Positions 1 to 12,113 of a stretch of 64,000 nucleotides of DNA are shown here, one piece after another; position 1 is the stretch's first letter; the number at the start of each line of letters is the position of its first letter. The notes under the pieces were generated by a model. The model did no database searches and had not been told where the DNA came from. It saw nothing but the letters and a program-made list of their open reading frames with translations. Both the position numbers and the translations under genes were made by a program. The stretch covers positions 80,170,664-80,234,663 of the forward strand of contig NC_034410.1 of NCBI RefSeq assembly GCF_002078875.1. Direction: 5' to 3'. The stretch is from Numida meleagris. Taxonomy: Eukaryota; Chordata; Aves; Galliformes; Numididae.

Positions 1-785
1 TGGTTACTACTTAATCTATCTGTTTTTATTTTAATAAAAGTTTGCCAGAGACCAAATTCAAGACATTGTTGCAACATGGTGTCTGCCCAAAATAGAAGGA
101 ATCTGTCATTTGTTTAGCCCAGCAGTCGTAGAATCCTGTGAGTTTCTATTGGGATATAATGGGAATAAAAGACTTGCATTTATAACTGTCTGAAAGAGGG
201 TCAGGCAGATTGCAGGATCTGCCTATTCCTCCAACAAGGAGGAGGAATAGGAAATTGCAGGTGTATGAACTTGGATTAAAACAGAGAAACCAGAAAAGGA
301 AGACTGTTATAAAGAAAATATAGAATAGACATCAGCAGAGCCTCTGAGAAAGATTATGTAGTTCTAGGGAAATCTGTGTCTTGGTTTTGGCTGGACTTGA
401 GTTAATTTTCTTCCTAGTAGTTGGTACAGTCCTGTATTTTGCATTTAAGATGAGAATAATCTTGATAGCACACCAATATTTTTCTTCTTGTTAAGCAGTA
501 CTTACACAGAATCAAGAACTATTTAGCTTCTCATATTGACTTGTCAGTGTGGTGGCTGGAGGTGCACAGGGAGCTGGGAGGGGACAGAACCAAAACAACT
601 AATCCAAAGAGTCCAAATGGATATCCCATACTATATGATGTCATGCTAAACAATAAAAGCTTTTGTGTTTGCCTGGGTGGCCTGTCATTTTTCAAGGACT
701 GGCTGAACATTAGTCAGCTAGTGATGAACAGGTGAACAGTTATGTTGTGCATCACTTAATTTCTTTATTCTACCCACTCCCCCTC

Positions 786-870
786 TTTTTTTTTTTTTTT
801 TAATTAAACTGTCCTCACCTCAGCCCATGAATTCATGTTGTTGTTTTTTTTTTCTTTTTTTTCTTTTTTC
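786..870 (+). repeat. T-rich low-complexity tract
   Basis: A run of 16 T at 786-801 is followed, after about 35 bases of mixed sequence, by a second T-rich run with occasional C or G at about 838-870. It could be the decayed poly(A) tail of a minus-strand retrosequence, but no parent sequence is recognisable next to it. Confidence 0.75.
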
Positions 871-1621
871 AATTCGTTTCCCCGTCCAGTGGGGACGGGG
901 TGCTTAACAGTCTGCCAGATTAAACCACAACAACCTGTTTTTTCCTCATGTAATGTTAAGTTTATAAAGGGTGTCTTTTATAACACTGGAGAACTAAAAC
1001 TGAAAAAAAACGTATTGCAATCAGTTTTTGACTGATATATGCTGTGTTTATTCTACCTTGGGTTAGATAGTCTTTCTTGTTAAACTCTGCCTTCTTCCTG
1101 AGTGAAAAGTGTACACAAAAATGCTAGATGTTCTGAAAATAACTTCCACTTTCTCTGGTGACTTTTGCTGCAACTATAAGAACACAAGAACTTGAATGAT
1201 CTGACTAGATGCCTCACTACCTCATTTTAAATGGGGAAGTATTTAGCCTAAAAAACTTCAGCAATGCTACCAAACTATGAAAGAACAAAACTCTTCAGTT
1301 GTCTGATAATGACAACTGTTGTGCAATTATGTTTCAGAGACTACTGGAAGAGTATTATGTGTTCTTGGCTCATCTGCTAAAGAAAGGTGTCTTTCTGTTT
1401 ATGTATAAAGATTTGTTGTAATCTTTCCCCAATGCAAAACACCATAAGGAATGATCTTTGAAATAGTACTGCTTGGGTAACAAAAGATGTCTGGTTGCAG
1501 TACCATTGAAATTTGTGTATTGATTTACTCTGTCCTTTGGCTGCTGTTTGCCAATGAATAAAATGTTATGAATAATGACAAACACACATCTAATTTCTAT
1601 TAGAGAGAGACCACTCTTAGT

Positions 1622-1648
1622 AGAGCACCATTTGCATGATGGTGCTCT
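1622..1648. promoter_or_regulatory. 10-bp perfect palindrome with octamer motif in the loop
   Basis: AGAGCACCAT at 1622-1631 is the exact reverse complement of ATGGTGCTCT at 1639-1648, with a 7-base spacer. The sequence ATTTGCAT (reverse complement of the POU-factor octamer ATGCAAAT) spans the left arm and the loop at 1630-1637. The palindrome and octamer are directly visible. Any regulatory role is inference, since one octamer of 8 bases is expected about every 33 kb per strand by chance. The stem is too short for a miRNA precursor. Confidence 0.3.
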
Positions 1649-4600
1649 GGGAAACATTTGTCCTATAAATAAACTTTAAATGAACATACACACATTCATC
1701 ATCATGATGTGTAAAACAGTTTGGCAATGTTCCAGAGCACAAGCAGGACTGGAAAATGGTTAGCTCTTTTTTCACGGTAGGATTAACTATGCAAACAAAA
1801 GTAATATACTTTGGAGATTTCACTGTTTCATAACCATGGTTATTGATGAAAAATCCTGTAGGTGAAGGAATCTTATAGAATAGAAACATATATTCAACCT
1901 CTGGGATAAATTTTCACAGGTCTTGTGGAATATATGAGAAATGACAAAGATGGGCTAGAATTTTCTCAGAATTCAAAACTGTAGCTGTAGAATCAAAACA
2001 TCTTACTGACTATATATACACACTTATAAATGGTGTGAAAAAATCTGGAAGTTATGTGAGCCAGGTGGAACTCAGTTGCTTTCAAACTAACAAGTACTTA
2101 GCATGAAACACAATATGAGTTGTTCAGTGAGTCAGGTTTTATATGTTTAATAGAGTTGTGAGAGAACTTTGGAAGTTTTCCTCCCTTTCTCCCTTCCCTC
2201 ACTATAATAAATTTTAACTTAATTGTAGGCTTTTAACTGAACTTTCAGTATATTCCTGAAAAACGAAATATAGTCTACTTCACTGTGATGAAAAAGTTTC
2301 AATGACTGTTACTGACTGCATGATGAGCTTTTTAATGAAAAGTTCCCATTTAAGATTCTTTTTCATTCAGCATGTTCTATTCTTGATAATTCTTGTTTTC
2401 ACAAAAATTGCCTCACTGGGATATTTTTCCCTTACAAATATTTGGAAAACTTTTAGAACTTATTGCCTTCAAAAAACTGCTTAGAATATGCTAGGAAGAA
2501 GTAGGAGTTGAAGGTGCATATGTAAATCTTTCTGATTTTTGTTAATGGCTCTTCTACAAATGTTAATTGCAACTGGAATTTTCACTGTGTAGTGTTTGTT
2601 AAAACTATCAGCAATGTAAAAGACCTTTACCTCTTGCTCTTATTCAGTACAACTGTAATAATATCTTTTTTCTGTTATGTATCAGAAACAATGAATAAAT
2701 GGATAAAAAAAATTCTTTCTGTTAATAAATTTAAACACTTATGCATGATAAAAATAGAGCAACATTCAAAATATTCAAAATATACTGCTTAAACATCAAG
2801 CTGCAAAACCAAGCAAAAATAATAATAATAAAAAGGGTTTTTAACATACTTTCTGCAGATTTCCTCGTGATAAACACCAGAATGAAATAGATGTTTTTAC
2901 AACAGCAAATTTGCGGAAACATTATTTTAATATGAGGACAAATGTCTTAACTTGTCCTAATGTCAAAAAGTCTTGATTTCCTGATCACGAGAGAAAGTTC
3001 TTCCAAGCAGACTAAATAATAGATCAGTTGTTTCAAAATTATCACCTCTTAATTGATTCAGGAAAATATGTATGATACATTTAAACACTTGGCAATTGCT
3101 GGTTGCAGATGAAATTAAAAACTTTTATCTTAGGTGTTCACAGAGTTGCCCAGAGACTAATCTTAGGCATCTGAAATAGTATCCAGATTTTTGGGAATCA
3201 TATGGAACAGACTATGTTTTCCTCTGACTAAATTTCTGTCTGAAATCTGTTTTAACAAGTGTACGTTGACAAATACGTGGTTTCTCTGTAGTTCAGTTTT
3301 TCTTCCTGCATTTGAACAGTTTTTCCTCTTGGGAAAAATTGCCTTTGGAACAGTATTAGACTAAAAAAAGGTACGTGAAGGCAGCTTATGATCACCTGCT
3401 GTAAGACAGCATTGTACTAACTACAGCTTTTCATTTCCTGTCATAGTTATTTGCTTTTGTTTTCTTCACATTTTGGATGCTGATACGACTCTGCATGAAA
3501 TATATACTAATCTGGTCAGCTCTGCCCCACATGATCCTGCTTGTTAAAACAAGACAACAAGAAAATTAGGAACTGCAGAAGTTCTCTAAATTTCCTACTG
3601 AGGAAAGCTGTTCTTTGTTACTGTTCCACTTCAGCTTCGATTACACTTCAAAATATTGAAAAGCACTTATGTTCTTTTTTTTACAGACCTTGGCTCGTAT
3701 CAATCTGTCTGGAAAGAAAATGAGAAATAAATATATTCTAATTTGAGAATTTTGTCCATCTTAAACAAATGAGATAAACACATTGGTCCCTATGAGAGAA
3801 GCTATGGTAGAAGAACCTGCAAAAGCTCTTGTTTTTTGTAACAACATTGATAATAATAATAAATGATATCTTCCATGCAGTACACTACTTTCAATTCCCA
3901 TCACACTTCAAATATATACTTAGATAAACACAACTCTTCAGAAGAGGTTTGTTTAAAAAATAACAGTTCAAAAAAGGGAGGAATAAATATAAAACGAATA
4001 TACTACTAATAATACTAATAATACTACCAATAGATGAAAAAGTACAAACAATAAATACAAATAAGGACATTCCAGCCACTGTCAATAGTAAGAGCTAAAA
4101 GCTGGTGTAACTTGCTGAAATCAAGTAAACATTTCCTAACTTAATGTGATAAAAAAAAACATTCCCAGGACATTGATCTGTTATTTCACTACACAACTTA
4201 TTTGAAAATAAATGAACTTTAAAGATTAAGTTTAATTTAATTGCACAGAAATGTTAATATCTTTATCCTTACAATTTACTATAGTTATTTTATGGTATTT
4301 GTATTCTTGTAGTTGCATGTATAATTTTGCTCTTTGTTAAGAGGTAAAAAAAAATTCTGCTATGCACCTTTTGAGGGTAGCCAATCTAGAGTAGTATTAG
4401 GTAGAGCATTCACTGTAGGGCTAGACTTCAATGTTTTATACACTTATCTTTGAAGAAATGTATTACGTGTATCGTAGCATCTAGAAGACCTAGTCAGGGA
4501 TTTAAACCCTATTACAACAGCAACAACTGGGCAAACAGAATTAAGAGCGTATTTTTCTCTTCTACAATTTCTAACAAGACAATATAGTCTGAATTTGGAA

Positions 4601-5055
4601 AATACATACTGTATTATGAAATACTGCTAATAGAATATATTAGCACAAAAAGCTTTGCTTTCACTGGGAGTTTAAATGACATGAAACCCAGTGTTTCATT
4701 CTTTAATAAATTATTTTATGATTTAGAAAAGATTATTCCCATGTGGCTCCAGTCAATGTTTATTCTTAATAAGGATAGATATTAATAGCTTGAATCTGTT
4801 GCCTATGCATTGTTATATCTAAGTCATAATCATGGCTCAAGGGCAGAATGCTAGATCAAGCACAGGCAATAATTGTGTTTCCTTTTAATATAAAATTATC
4901 TTAAATTGAAGCATCAGTGTCACAGGACAGAAGTGTGAATGGATCCGCACTCATATGAATGCACTGAGTTTGTTTTCTGTCTATGAACTTATTCATTTGG
5001 AAGCATTTGGAAGATAACTGGATAACTGTTGCTATTAGTTACATGCAGTCTTAAC

Positions 5056-5077
5056 TTTTTTTTTTTTTTTTTTTTTT
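5056..5077 (+). repeat. T(22) homopolymer
   Basis: An uninterrupted run of 22 T. It could be a slipped microsatellite or the tail of an unrecognised minus-strand retrocopy. No gene-like or LINE-like sequence is visible on its left side. Confidence 0.9.
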
Positions 5078-8000
5078 ACAGTTCTATATATGTCATAATT
5101 ATGTGACTCCTGCAATACTGCTGGGAGTTTCTAAAATAGAAGGTGCCCCAGTTTCCTTAACTTTCAGGATGCATGGTTTCTTTCTACTAATTATTTTTGT
5201 CTTTCTCAACATTTCTCACAATGTATCTTCCTAACACTGCATCTAATGGATTCACCAGTACCACTGTTCTATGAATACATCCTTAATATGTCCTAAAACC
5301 ATTTTCTTTTCAGACTGCACTTCTAATTGATTAGTAAGCGGCCACATACTTCAAACATTCGTACCTGTAACAGACATAGAAACTCATTATCTTATCTGGT
5401 GCACAGAGATTTCAATACTTTAGGGTTTACAGATATTCTTTGCATTTTCAACCTTTCTGCTTTCTGTGCCCAAATCTTATTTCATTTAGAAAAGCAGTTT
5501 GTTATAGTTTTCTTTGAATCTAAATTCAATGTATCCTAGTCCTTATGGTGAAGCCCTGGGATTTTACTTCAAAGATTTGAAAAGGTAGGATAAAAAGGAT
5601 CAGGCCGACATGGATGAAGTAGGATTTCATGTGATGCTCACTGAGGGCAACACTGGGAGAAAGCTGCTGGTTGTCACCTTCTGTACCATAAAACCCGTGG
5701 TTACCAGGGTTCTTTGCTACAGGCAACCACATCTGTCTGCCTTACCACCACAATAAAACTTTTGTTACTCGGACTCATGGAAGGTATGTTTATCCCTTCC
5801 CTCCAGTTATTACTACATGACCATGAATATGACCAGGATGATTTACATTGTTCCAACCTTGACCCTGAAATGTTAAAATTGTCTCATGCTTTGATTCTGA
5901 ATCCTCCTGACTTTCAGAAGGATTTTTGAACTACTAGATTTAATATTGTAAGGGATTCAGTCCACCAATATTGCCTTAAGATTTACTGCTGCTCTTGATG
6001 CAATGAGCTTAAAGGAGGAAATCCCATTAATATCCTACATAGTCTGCCCTCCAGGAGGCTGAAAATTTGTACGTGCTACTTTTCTTTAAAGTTAGTAACT
6101 CTTACAACTTAACTTGTATAAAAGGTTTTCTTAGACTTATTACAGATAGTTCTTGTCTCTTCTCATTCTGTTTTGTTATTGTTGCTCAAAGGGTGGGTTT
6201 CGCGAGAAGTCCCTTGGTGGTTTTATGTTAATAAAGGAAATAAGATGTGATGGGATCTCCCCCTAGTTATTTCTAATTCTCTTTCCTGCTTTATAATGTG
6301 CCAAAATAAAGCTTTAGAAATTTTATTTCAGTCTTTCTACATCTTCAGGGAAACCCTTTATTCACACATTCTGTTTTCTTTCACAGCTCAATTCCTCTGC
6401 AAGATCTCTCTCTCCTCCCCCTCCTGACCTAAGCAATTTAGTTTTATTGTGTTAGAGTTCCTAATACTACTCTTCTGTACTTGCCTGTTTCCAGGTCAAT
6501 AATTCTGCTCCCAAATCTTCAAAGCCTGCCTTAATGTCATGGTTTTTTTTATCCATGAAAATTTTAATTCAATTGTAATTTGGGCAGATAGAATATTTTT
6601 TAAAAGATACCTCTCTTCTTTGTCGTCAGCTCTTAACACAGTTTTATGTTTCATAAACAAGTGATATTACTTTAATAAAATTGATTTGCCTTATTTTTAT
6701 TGTTGCTACTGCAAGAAATACTCATGTATCAGGTGTATATTTCAGGGGATAATGCAATGTCTAGGGTAGGCAATCCAGGTTATGTCACTGAACTTGAAGC
6801 TCTGATGGCTAGACTTGTCATTTTCATTTTGAAAGATAACCCCTTTCTGCTCCTCTGAACCCACTATTTCTACTGAAATTTTGTCAAAGAGAACTGTTGG
6901 AGCCATCCTTCCTACCAAGAGGGTGCTTAGTTTACTTCATCAAAAGTTGTGTTTACTGTAATGTTAAGAATCTTTTCATGAAACAGTCCAATTCAAAATC
7001 TATTCTTTTTGTTACTAGCAGTATTCTGATCCTTTTAATTGCGAGGTTCTCAGAATAAGTCGCTGTAATTTCTTTTTTATTCTCCTACTGCATAAATGTG
7101 ATTGGAAAAAAGGAACCTTTGTTTTTTGAATCATTACAGTGAGCACAATGAACACTGGAAAACAAAAATCTCCATCCATGTAATGTAAAATTCCACTCAC
7201 TGAAATTCTTATACAAGTCTACTCAAAATCTTTTTAGAAGTAATTCTTTCCCAAAACAACTGCACATGCAAAAGTAAAATAACTGGGAAAATTTAAAGCC
7301 ATAACTTTACTGACATTAAACTGATCTTTATAAAAACAAAACAATTGTAATTTTCAGTTTAACATATGTTCTGTAATATTGCAAAACCATAACTCGCTAA
7401 ATGCAAACACAGGATTTACCAGAAGTAAGTGAGGTGTTAAAATAATTAAAATAATTGTTTACTAAATATTTGCAGTTTATGTGCTGTTTTGATCTAAAAC
7501 TACTGTTTCAGTTCATATGTTCTGTTTATGTTATGAAGTAGCTATCTGTAATTTCTATCATGGTGTTCAGGAGATGTGAAAGTTATAATATTTTACAAAT
7601 CAAACACCAGCTTTTTTTTGGTTGTACATTGGTAATTTCCAACAAAGTGTCTTTTGCTCAAGAAAACTTTTGTCTAAATATATGACAAGTGTTGAGCGAG
7701 TGTGAGATATGGACTTATAAAACAGTAGTATGTAGATCTTAATCTGAGATCCTACAGACAAATTTTGGGAAATGTTACTTATTGTAGCTTTTTTTTTTTT
7801 AACACAATAGTAATTATACATATTCACATAAATATCTGATGAGCTTGGTAAGAGGTACATAGAATTTATCTTTTGTCAATTTACTCTTCTCCTCAAAATC
7901 CAAGCAGAAAACAAGTTCTGAACCTTGGCAATTCAGGAAAACTCTGTGAGAGGCCTGCTGCAGAGCTAATAGGCAAGAGTGGAGAGTGAACTGAGTAGAT

Positions 8001-8216
8001 ACGATAACAAAAATGTAGCTCTACTAACAACTGCCTGATACATTTGTCCTCAATGTATGTGAGAGGTATATACAGTATTAATGTCTATTCCCTCTATTTC
8101 ATAGGTCATGGTAGCTTGCTACCTCCAGAATTACAGAAAAGATTTTTTTAACTCAACTGTTCTAACTATTTAGACTAAGTTTGCCTTTTTTTTTTTTTTT
8201 TTTGCCAATTGAAAAC

Positions 8217-8730
8217 TGTCATGGTTTTATGATTTTCGGTTATTAGTATTCCACATCATAACATCATGTAGTGAATGTACCTGGTTCTCAGAAGAGAAGG
8301 ACTACTACAGTCCCCACGGTACTTTGCTCCTCTGTTACCATTTCTGGCCAGAGGGAAAAGATAAAAGCTTGCAGATCACGAGACCTCATCCCCTCTTTCC
8401 GCCCGTCGCTCGTCCTGGCAGCACCTTGCTCTCCAACCATCTTATCATCGGTAGTAGAGTAAGGCCTACCTTGATTTTGGGACATTCTCTCTCTCTGTAT
8501 TGGATTTATCAGCTTAAATTGTAATTATATTGTATTATAGTGTGTTGTTTTGCATTCCGATATCTTATTTAGTAAATTAGTTTGTTTCTCCTCAGATTGT
8601 TGCCGCTGTTCTTTGCTCTCAGGGCCATCTCCTTGCCCTTTCCCCTTTTCCCTTTTCCCGGGGCGTGGGTCCGTGGGTCCCCCATCCCATTTGTCATGGA
8701 ACCAGGCCGAACGCCCGTAAACCGTTGACA
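8217..8730 (+). mobile_element. Solo LTR, ERV family A, copy 1 (TATA box deleted)
   Basis: A 514-bp long terminal repeat begins TGTCATGG and ends CCGTTGACA, so it has the TG...CA ends of retroviral LTRs. It aligns along its whole length to the reverse complement of 31851-32380. The flanking 5 bases are AAAAC (8212-8216) and AAAGC (8731-8735), a target duplication with one mismatch, which fits a solo LTR left by LTR-LTR recombination. I assign plus orientation because the intact copies carry a TATAAAAA box in this direction, roughly a third of the way in. In this copy that box is missing: about 15 bases present in the other copies are absent near 8368-8374, between CTCGCAG/CTTGCAG short repeats. 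A run of C-tracts at 8636-8659 forms a G-quadruplex motif on the other strand. It is an avian endogenous retrovirus LTR; I cannot name the subfamily. No viral coding region is present. Confidence 0.88.
8636..8659 (-). other. Potential G-quadruplex motif in LTR copy 1
   Basis: Four C-tracts of three or four bases (8636-8638, 8642-8645, 8650-8652, 8657-8659) are separated by loops of three to four bases. The minus strand therefore fits the G3+N1-7 rule. The same motif occurs in LTR copy 3. Actual folding is inferred, not shown. Confidence 0.6.
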
Positions 8731-9375
8731 AAAGCCCTGGTCTTCCATATGGGTTTTAAGTTCACCTGTGGAATACCAGTATGACCTTTCACCCAGCCTC
8801 TCCTCCATCGGTTCCTTAATTTCTCTTAGAGATGTTTGCTGCCTTCTCTGAGACAGCCAGCTGAAATTTGGGAAAAGACAGCTGTCGGAATTGCTGGTCC
8901 TGTCTTCAGCCCCAACAAATTTGACAGGTCGAAATTTAGAATTGTCTTCAGATACCATGGTATCTGTTCATTGGTAGTACAGGGCATCCTCCTCTATCTA
9001 GATATGAAAAGATTTCCATAACAAAAGGTAACACACAACTTTCAAGAAGCTATGAAATCAAATGAGCTGAATAAGCGTAAAGTGCTGTATATTTTAAATG
9101 AAGGACTGCTTTATGAAATAGATTGAAATCCGTGATCTGCAAACCACAGCACTGCCAGTCCAGCCAACTGTGCCTTTCTACTCAATCAAATATCTGTAAT
9201 TCTGTAATTTTTACAAAAGACTAGCTGATTAGGTAGATTAATTGATTTTAAGTGACTTCTACTATAAGATAGCTTAATCTTCTTGAAACTTGGCAAATAC
9301 TGTTCAGCACAGTCACTTACTGAGTAAAAATAACTTTATGGCTAAAAATAATTATTAAAGTTTATGAAATTAGCT
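8731..9375. other. Non-coding stretch after LTR copy 1
   Basis: The first 300 bases are less AT-rich than the surroundings and hold overlapping short open frames on both strands (the longest, on the minus strand, starts at 8958 and runs into the LTR). There is no recognisable tRNA primer-binding site or retroviral motif just after the LTR. Together with the near-perfect target duplication, this argues that it is flanking DNA and not ERV interior. I recognise no gene. Confidence 0.5.
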
Positions 9376-9490
9376 GGATGCCTACCTGTGTGACCTATTG
9401 TAGGGAACATGCTTTAGCAGAGGGTTTGGACTTGATGATCTCTTAAGGTCCCTTCCAAACCCTGCTATTCTGTGATTCTGTGGTTCTGTG
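9376..9490 (+). mobile_element. CR1 LINE 3'-end fragment
   Basis: About 115 bp of the CR1 3' end in sense orientation. It runs from the codons just before the ORF2 stop through the conserved 3' UTR block (TGATGATCTCTTAAGGTCCC, CTTCCAAACCC) into the degenerate ATTCTGTG tail repeats. It is severely 5'-truncated, the usual CR1 form. The tail variant (ATTCTGTG) and the wording of the 3' UTR resemble the copy at 16845-17290 more than those with ATTCTATG tails. Confidence 0.88.
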
Positions 9491-11337
9491 AAATAAAGTT
9501 TGATCCTGTTATTCTCTTAAGCAATCAAGATACAAGACATTACTTATTGCTGATTTCCAGCCACTTCTCCTGGAGAAATTTCTTCAAGTGCTAATCAGTT
9601 TTACTCTCAACACTACTACTGGAATTAAGATATTGGAATGAAGCATCTTGTGAAGGCAGTTTTTCATATTTGTCTTACTACAGCTGAATATTTTTTGGTG
9701 GTAACTCTTTGAAAACTGATTGAATTTCAAAATTAAGCTGAAGACAACAAAGATTTTCCCATATGAAAACTGTTACATAACACAAAATATTTTATTTTTA
9801 ACACATTTTAAAGAAAAATCAAGAAAATTAAATCTGGAAAATCCATGAATCAAGAGGTGTTGTTAATAATCCCCTATGGTCTCTCCCTCATTATACCCTT
9901 ATTCTTGTGGAGTAAAAATACAGCATGCCCACCATAGCCATTTGTTATACATGAGGATGCCAGTGTGGTGCAGTATTTCTTGCTCTATGGTCTTACTTTG
10001 AAGTGAACTGCAGCCAACTCCCTCAGATGTTGCTGGCACACATGAGTCAGTTGTGGCTGTAGAATTAGGGAGATAAAGCATCTTTTAGAGTTGTACTGAG
10101 AACATTCAATCATATGAATGTCTATACATTTAGTGAAGTTTTTAATGCATGCAGAAAACAGAAATTTTTGAATTGGTTCTGCAAATACTTAATGTGACAA
10201 TCTGCAACTTCAGCAAGAACACTTACAATATTTGGTATTTAATACTTTTTCCATATTTTTGTATTTAGTTTCATAAACTACACAAGTCAGTAAGAAACTT
10301 CATAGAAAACCATTGGTGATTTTGGGGAGACATTTGTTGTTTTGTAACTTTGTCATTTTCAGTCATCAAGTGTAGTGATACAGTATGTAGTTCCCTTGAT
10401 ATTTCTTCTTGACCTTATGCTGTATGACAGCCTTACCTTTGGTATTCATCTCCGACCACTTCATTTTGTACTGAATCAGTTACACTTGTTTCTTCCTCAT
10501 TTTTGTATTTTTTTCTTTTTCAATGATTTTTTTTTTCTTTCAAGAAGAGCTCACTCTAAATTGTCTTGTGAATTGTATGTATAAATATGCATGCTGTGTG
10601 GTAAACATATTAGCAAACAGTTGACAACTGGCTTTATACCAAACTATGTGATCTAAAAAAAAACCATGTCAAATGGCAGCATGAAGCTACAGTCCAAACT
10701 TTGCAATAACGTTCTGAAGATTAGCGCCTCCAATGCTTTTTTCTTTCTTCCCATATCTCATTCTAAACATGACACAATCAAGAATGCTATTCCTCAGAAG
10801 CCTGAAGAATCTAAAATTGTGTGAATGATTGTAGGATGTAATCTTCTAACAAGATGAGAACACCAGAAAGAAAATTGAGTTTCATTCACATGTGATAGGC
10901 AGGTGATTAATAAGAATACACTGGCTTTGGTCAACAGTCTTACATTACTGAAGTGTTATTTCTTTAGCTAGAAGATACACTGAATGACCCTCTGAAAAAT
11001 TATCCCTGAACATCTGAAAATAAGAAATTCAGGTATCTCGACACACTTGTATAAAGAATAGCAGTGGTAATGAGACAATGTTGCAGCAATCCTGGATTGC
11101 TCTTTGTCAAAAAGCAAAAGATGAACCAGAAAAAATGCAGCTTGCTCCAACCTCGCATTAAATGTTTCAAATATTCCACCTCCTCATGTCAGATCAAACA
11201 CCAGGGATGAATCTACCAGTTCAAGCTAGAATAGTGAACCTGAAATCTGCAGAAGCTGTGATAGTTGATAATTGACTGAGTATTTTAATTCTCCAGTATC
11301 CAGGCAAGTTTAATACTGTTTGCAGAGCCATGAATAT
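9491..11337. other. AT-rich non-coding stretch
   Basis: No gene or mobile element recognised. Short open frames of about 60-70 codons occur on both strands with no family motif. A T-rich segment lies near 10505-10540. Confidence 0.55.
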
Positions 11338-11735
11338 GTCATGGAATAACAGAATGGCTTGGGTTGGAAGGGACCTCAAGGATCACCAAGCTCCAATCCC
11401 CCTGCCACAGGCAGGGTTGCCAACCTCCATACCTAATACTAGTCTAGGCTGCACAGGACCCCATCCAACCTGGCCTTGAACACCTCCAGGGAAGGGACAT
11501 CCACAACCTCTCTGGGCAGCCTGTTCCAGCACCTCACCACTCTCTTGATAAAGAACTTCCCCCTGATATCCAACCTAAATCTTACCTCCTTCAACTTAAA
11601 ACCATTTCCCCTGGTCCTGTCATTATCAACACTTGTAAAGTGTTGACTACCTTCCTGTTTGTAGGCTCCCTTCAGGTACTGGAAGGAAATATATGTCTTC
11701 TCCATTCCCCACATGTATATCCTCCATAAAGGGAA
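11338..11735 (-). mobile_element. CR1 LINE 3' fragment, minus strand (left arm of inverted pair)
   Basis: The plus strand starts with a degenerate tail (CATGGAATAACAGAATGG) followed by the CR1 3' UTR in reverse. Read on the minus strand, the sequence encodes the C-terminal end of CR1 ORF2 (residues such as [16 protein letters not shown] and SLEVFKARLDG are visible in one frame) up to a point matching the ACCTGAAGGGAGCCTAC block. It is 5'-truncated and lacks the RT core. It lies about 45 bp from a second CR1 in opposite orientation. Confidence 0.92.
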
Positions 11736-11777
11736 CACGTTTCACATCACTGTCCCATGAAGAAGGTTAGGAATTGA

Positions 11778-12113
11778 GCGTATAAACAGGAGGGGGATCG
11801 ATTGTTTGTGAGGGTGGATAGCGATAGGACAAGGGGGAATGGTTTTAAGCTGAGACAGGGGAGATTTAGGTTAGATATTAGGAGGAAGTTTTTCACTCAG
11901 AGGGTGGTGACGCACTGGAACAGGTTGCCCAGGGAGGTTGTGGATGCCCCATCCCTGGAGGCATTCAAGGCCAGACTGGACGTGGCTCTGGGCAGCCTGG
12001 TCTAGTGGTTGGCGGCCCTGCACTTGGCAGGGGGGTTGAGACTCGATGATCTTTGAGGTCCTTTTCAACCCAAGCCATTCTATGATTCTATGATTCTAAG
12101 ATTCTATGAATTA
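11778..12113 (+). mobile_element. CR1 LINE 3' fragment, plus strand (right arm of inverted pair)
   Basis: A sense-orientation CR1 3' end. One open frame from about 11802 to 12005 carries the ORF2 C-terminal block ([20 protein letters not shown], then [19 protein letters not shown]) and ends with the natural stop near 12005. The 3' UTR and three ATTCTATG/ATTCTAAG tail units follow. It is 5'-truncated. It and the fragment at 11338-11735 are oppositely oriented and clearly alignable to each other. Confidence 0.93.

Larger units (their letters stand above)
1..8216. other. AT-rich non-coding stretch, no gene seen
   Basis: No gene or recognisable transposon was found here. Open frames are short (up to 95 codons), lack splice context or family motifs, and overlap one another on opposite strands, as expected by chance in AT-rich DNA. 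Visible structure is limited to T-tracts (786-801, about 838-870, 5056-5077, 8186-8203), a small AAT-type run near 3848-3862 with a related AT-rich stretch near 4005-4030, and one perfect short palindrome near 1622-1648. The stretch at 5540-5760 is less AT-rich than its surroundings, but I recognise nothing in it. Diverged old repeats could be missed by eye. Confidence 0.6.

Noticed and set aside
8569..8958. 129-codon minus-strand frame as a possible gene
   Set aside because: It crosses the boundary between the LTR and the flanking DNA, so it is not a natural coding unit. The LTR part is explained by the repeat.
8731..9021. Possible ERV interior following LTR copy 1
   Set aside because: No primer-binding site or retroviral motif is visible, and the 5-bp flanks (AAAAC/AAAGC) nearly match, which fits a solo LTR with unrelated flanking DNA.
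12085..12113. ATTCTATG repeats as an independent microsatellite or CRISPR-like array
   Set aside because: They are the normal 3' tail of the CR1 element just upstream. No spacer-repeat architecture exists in the window.
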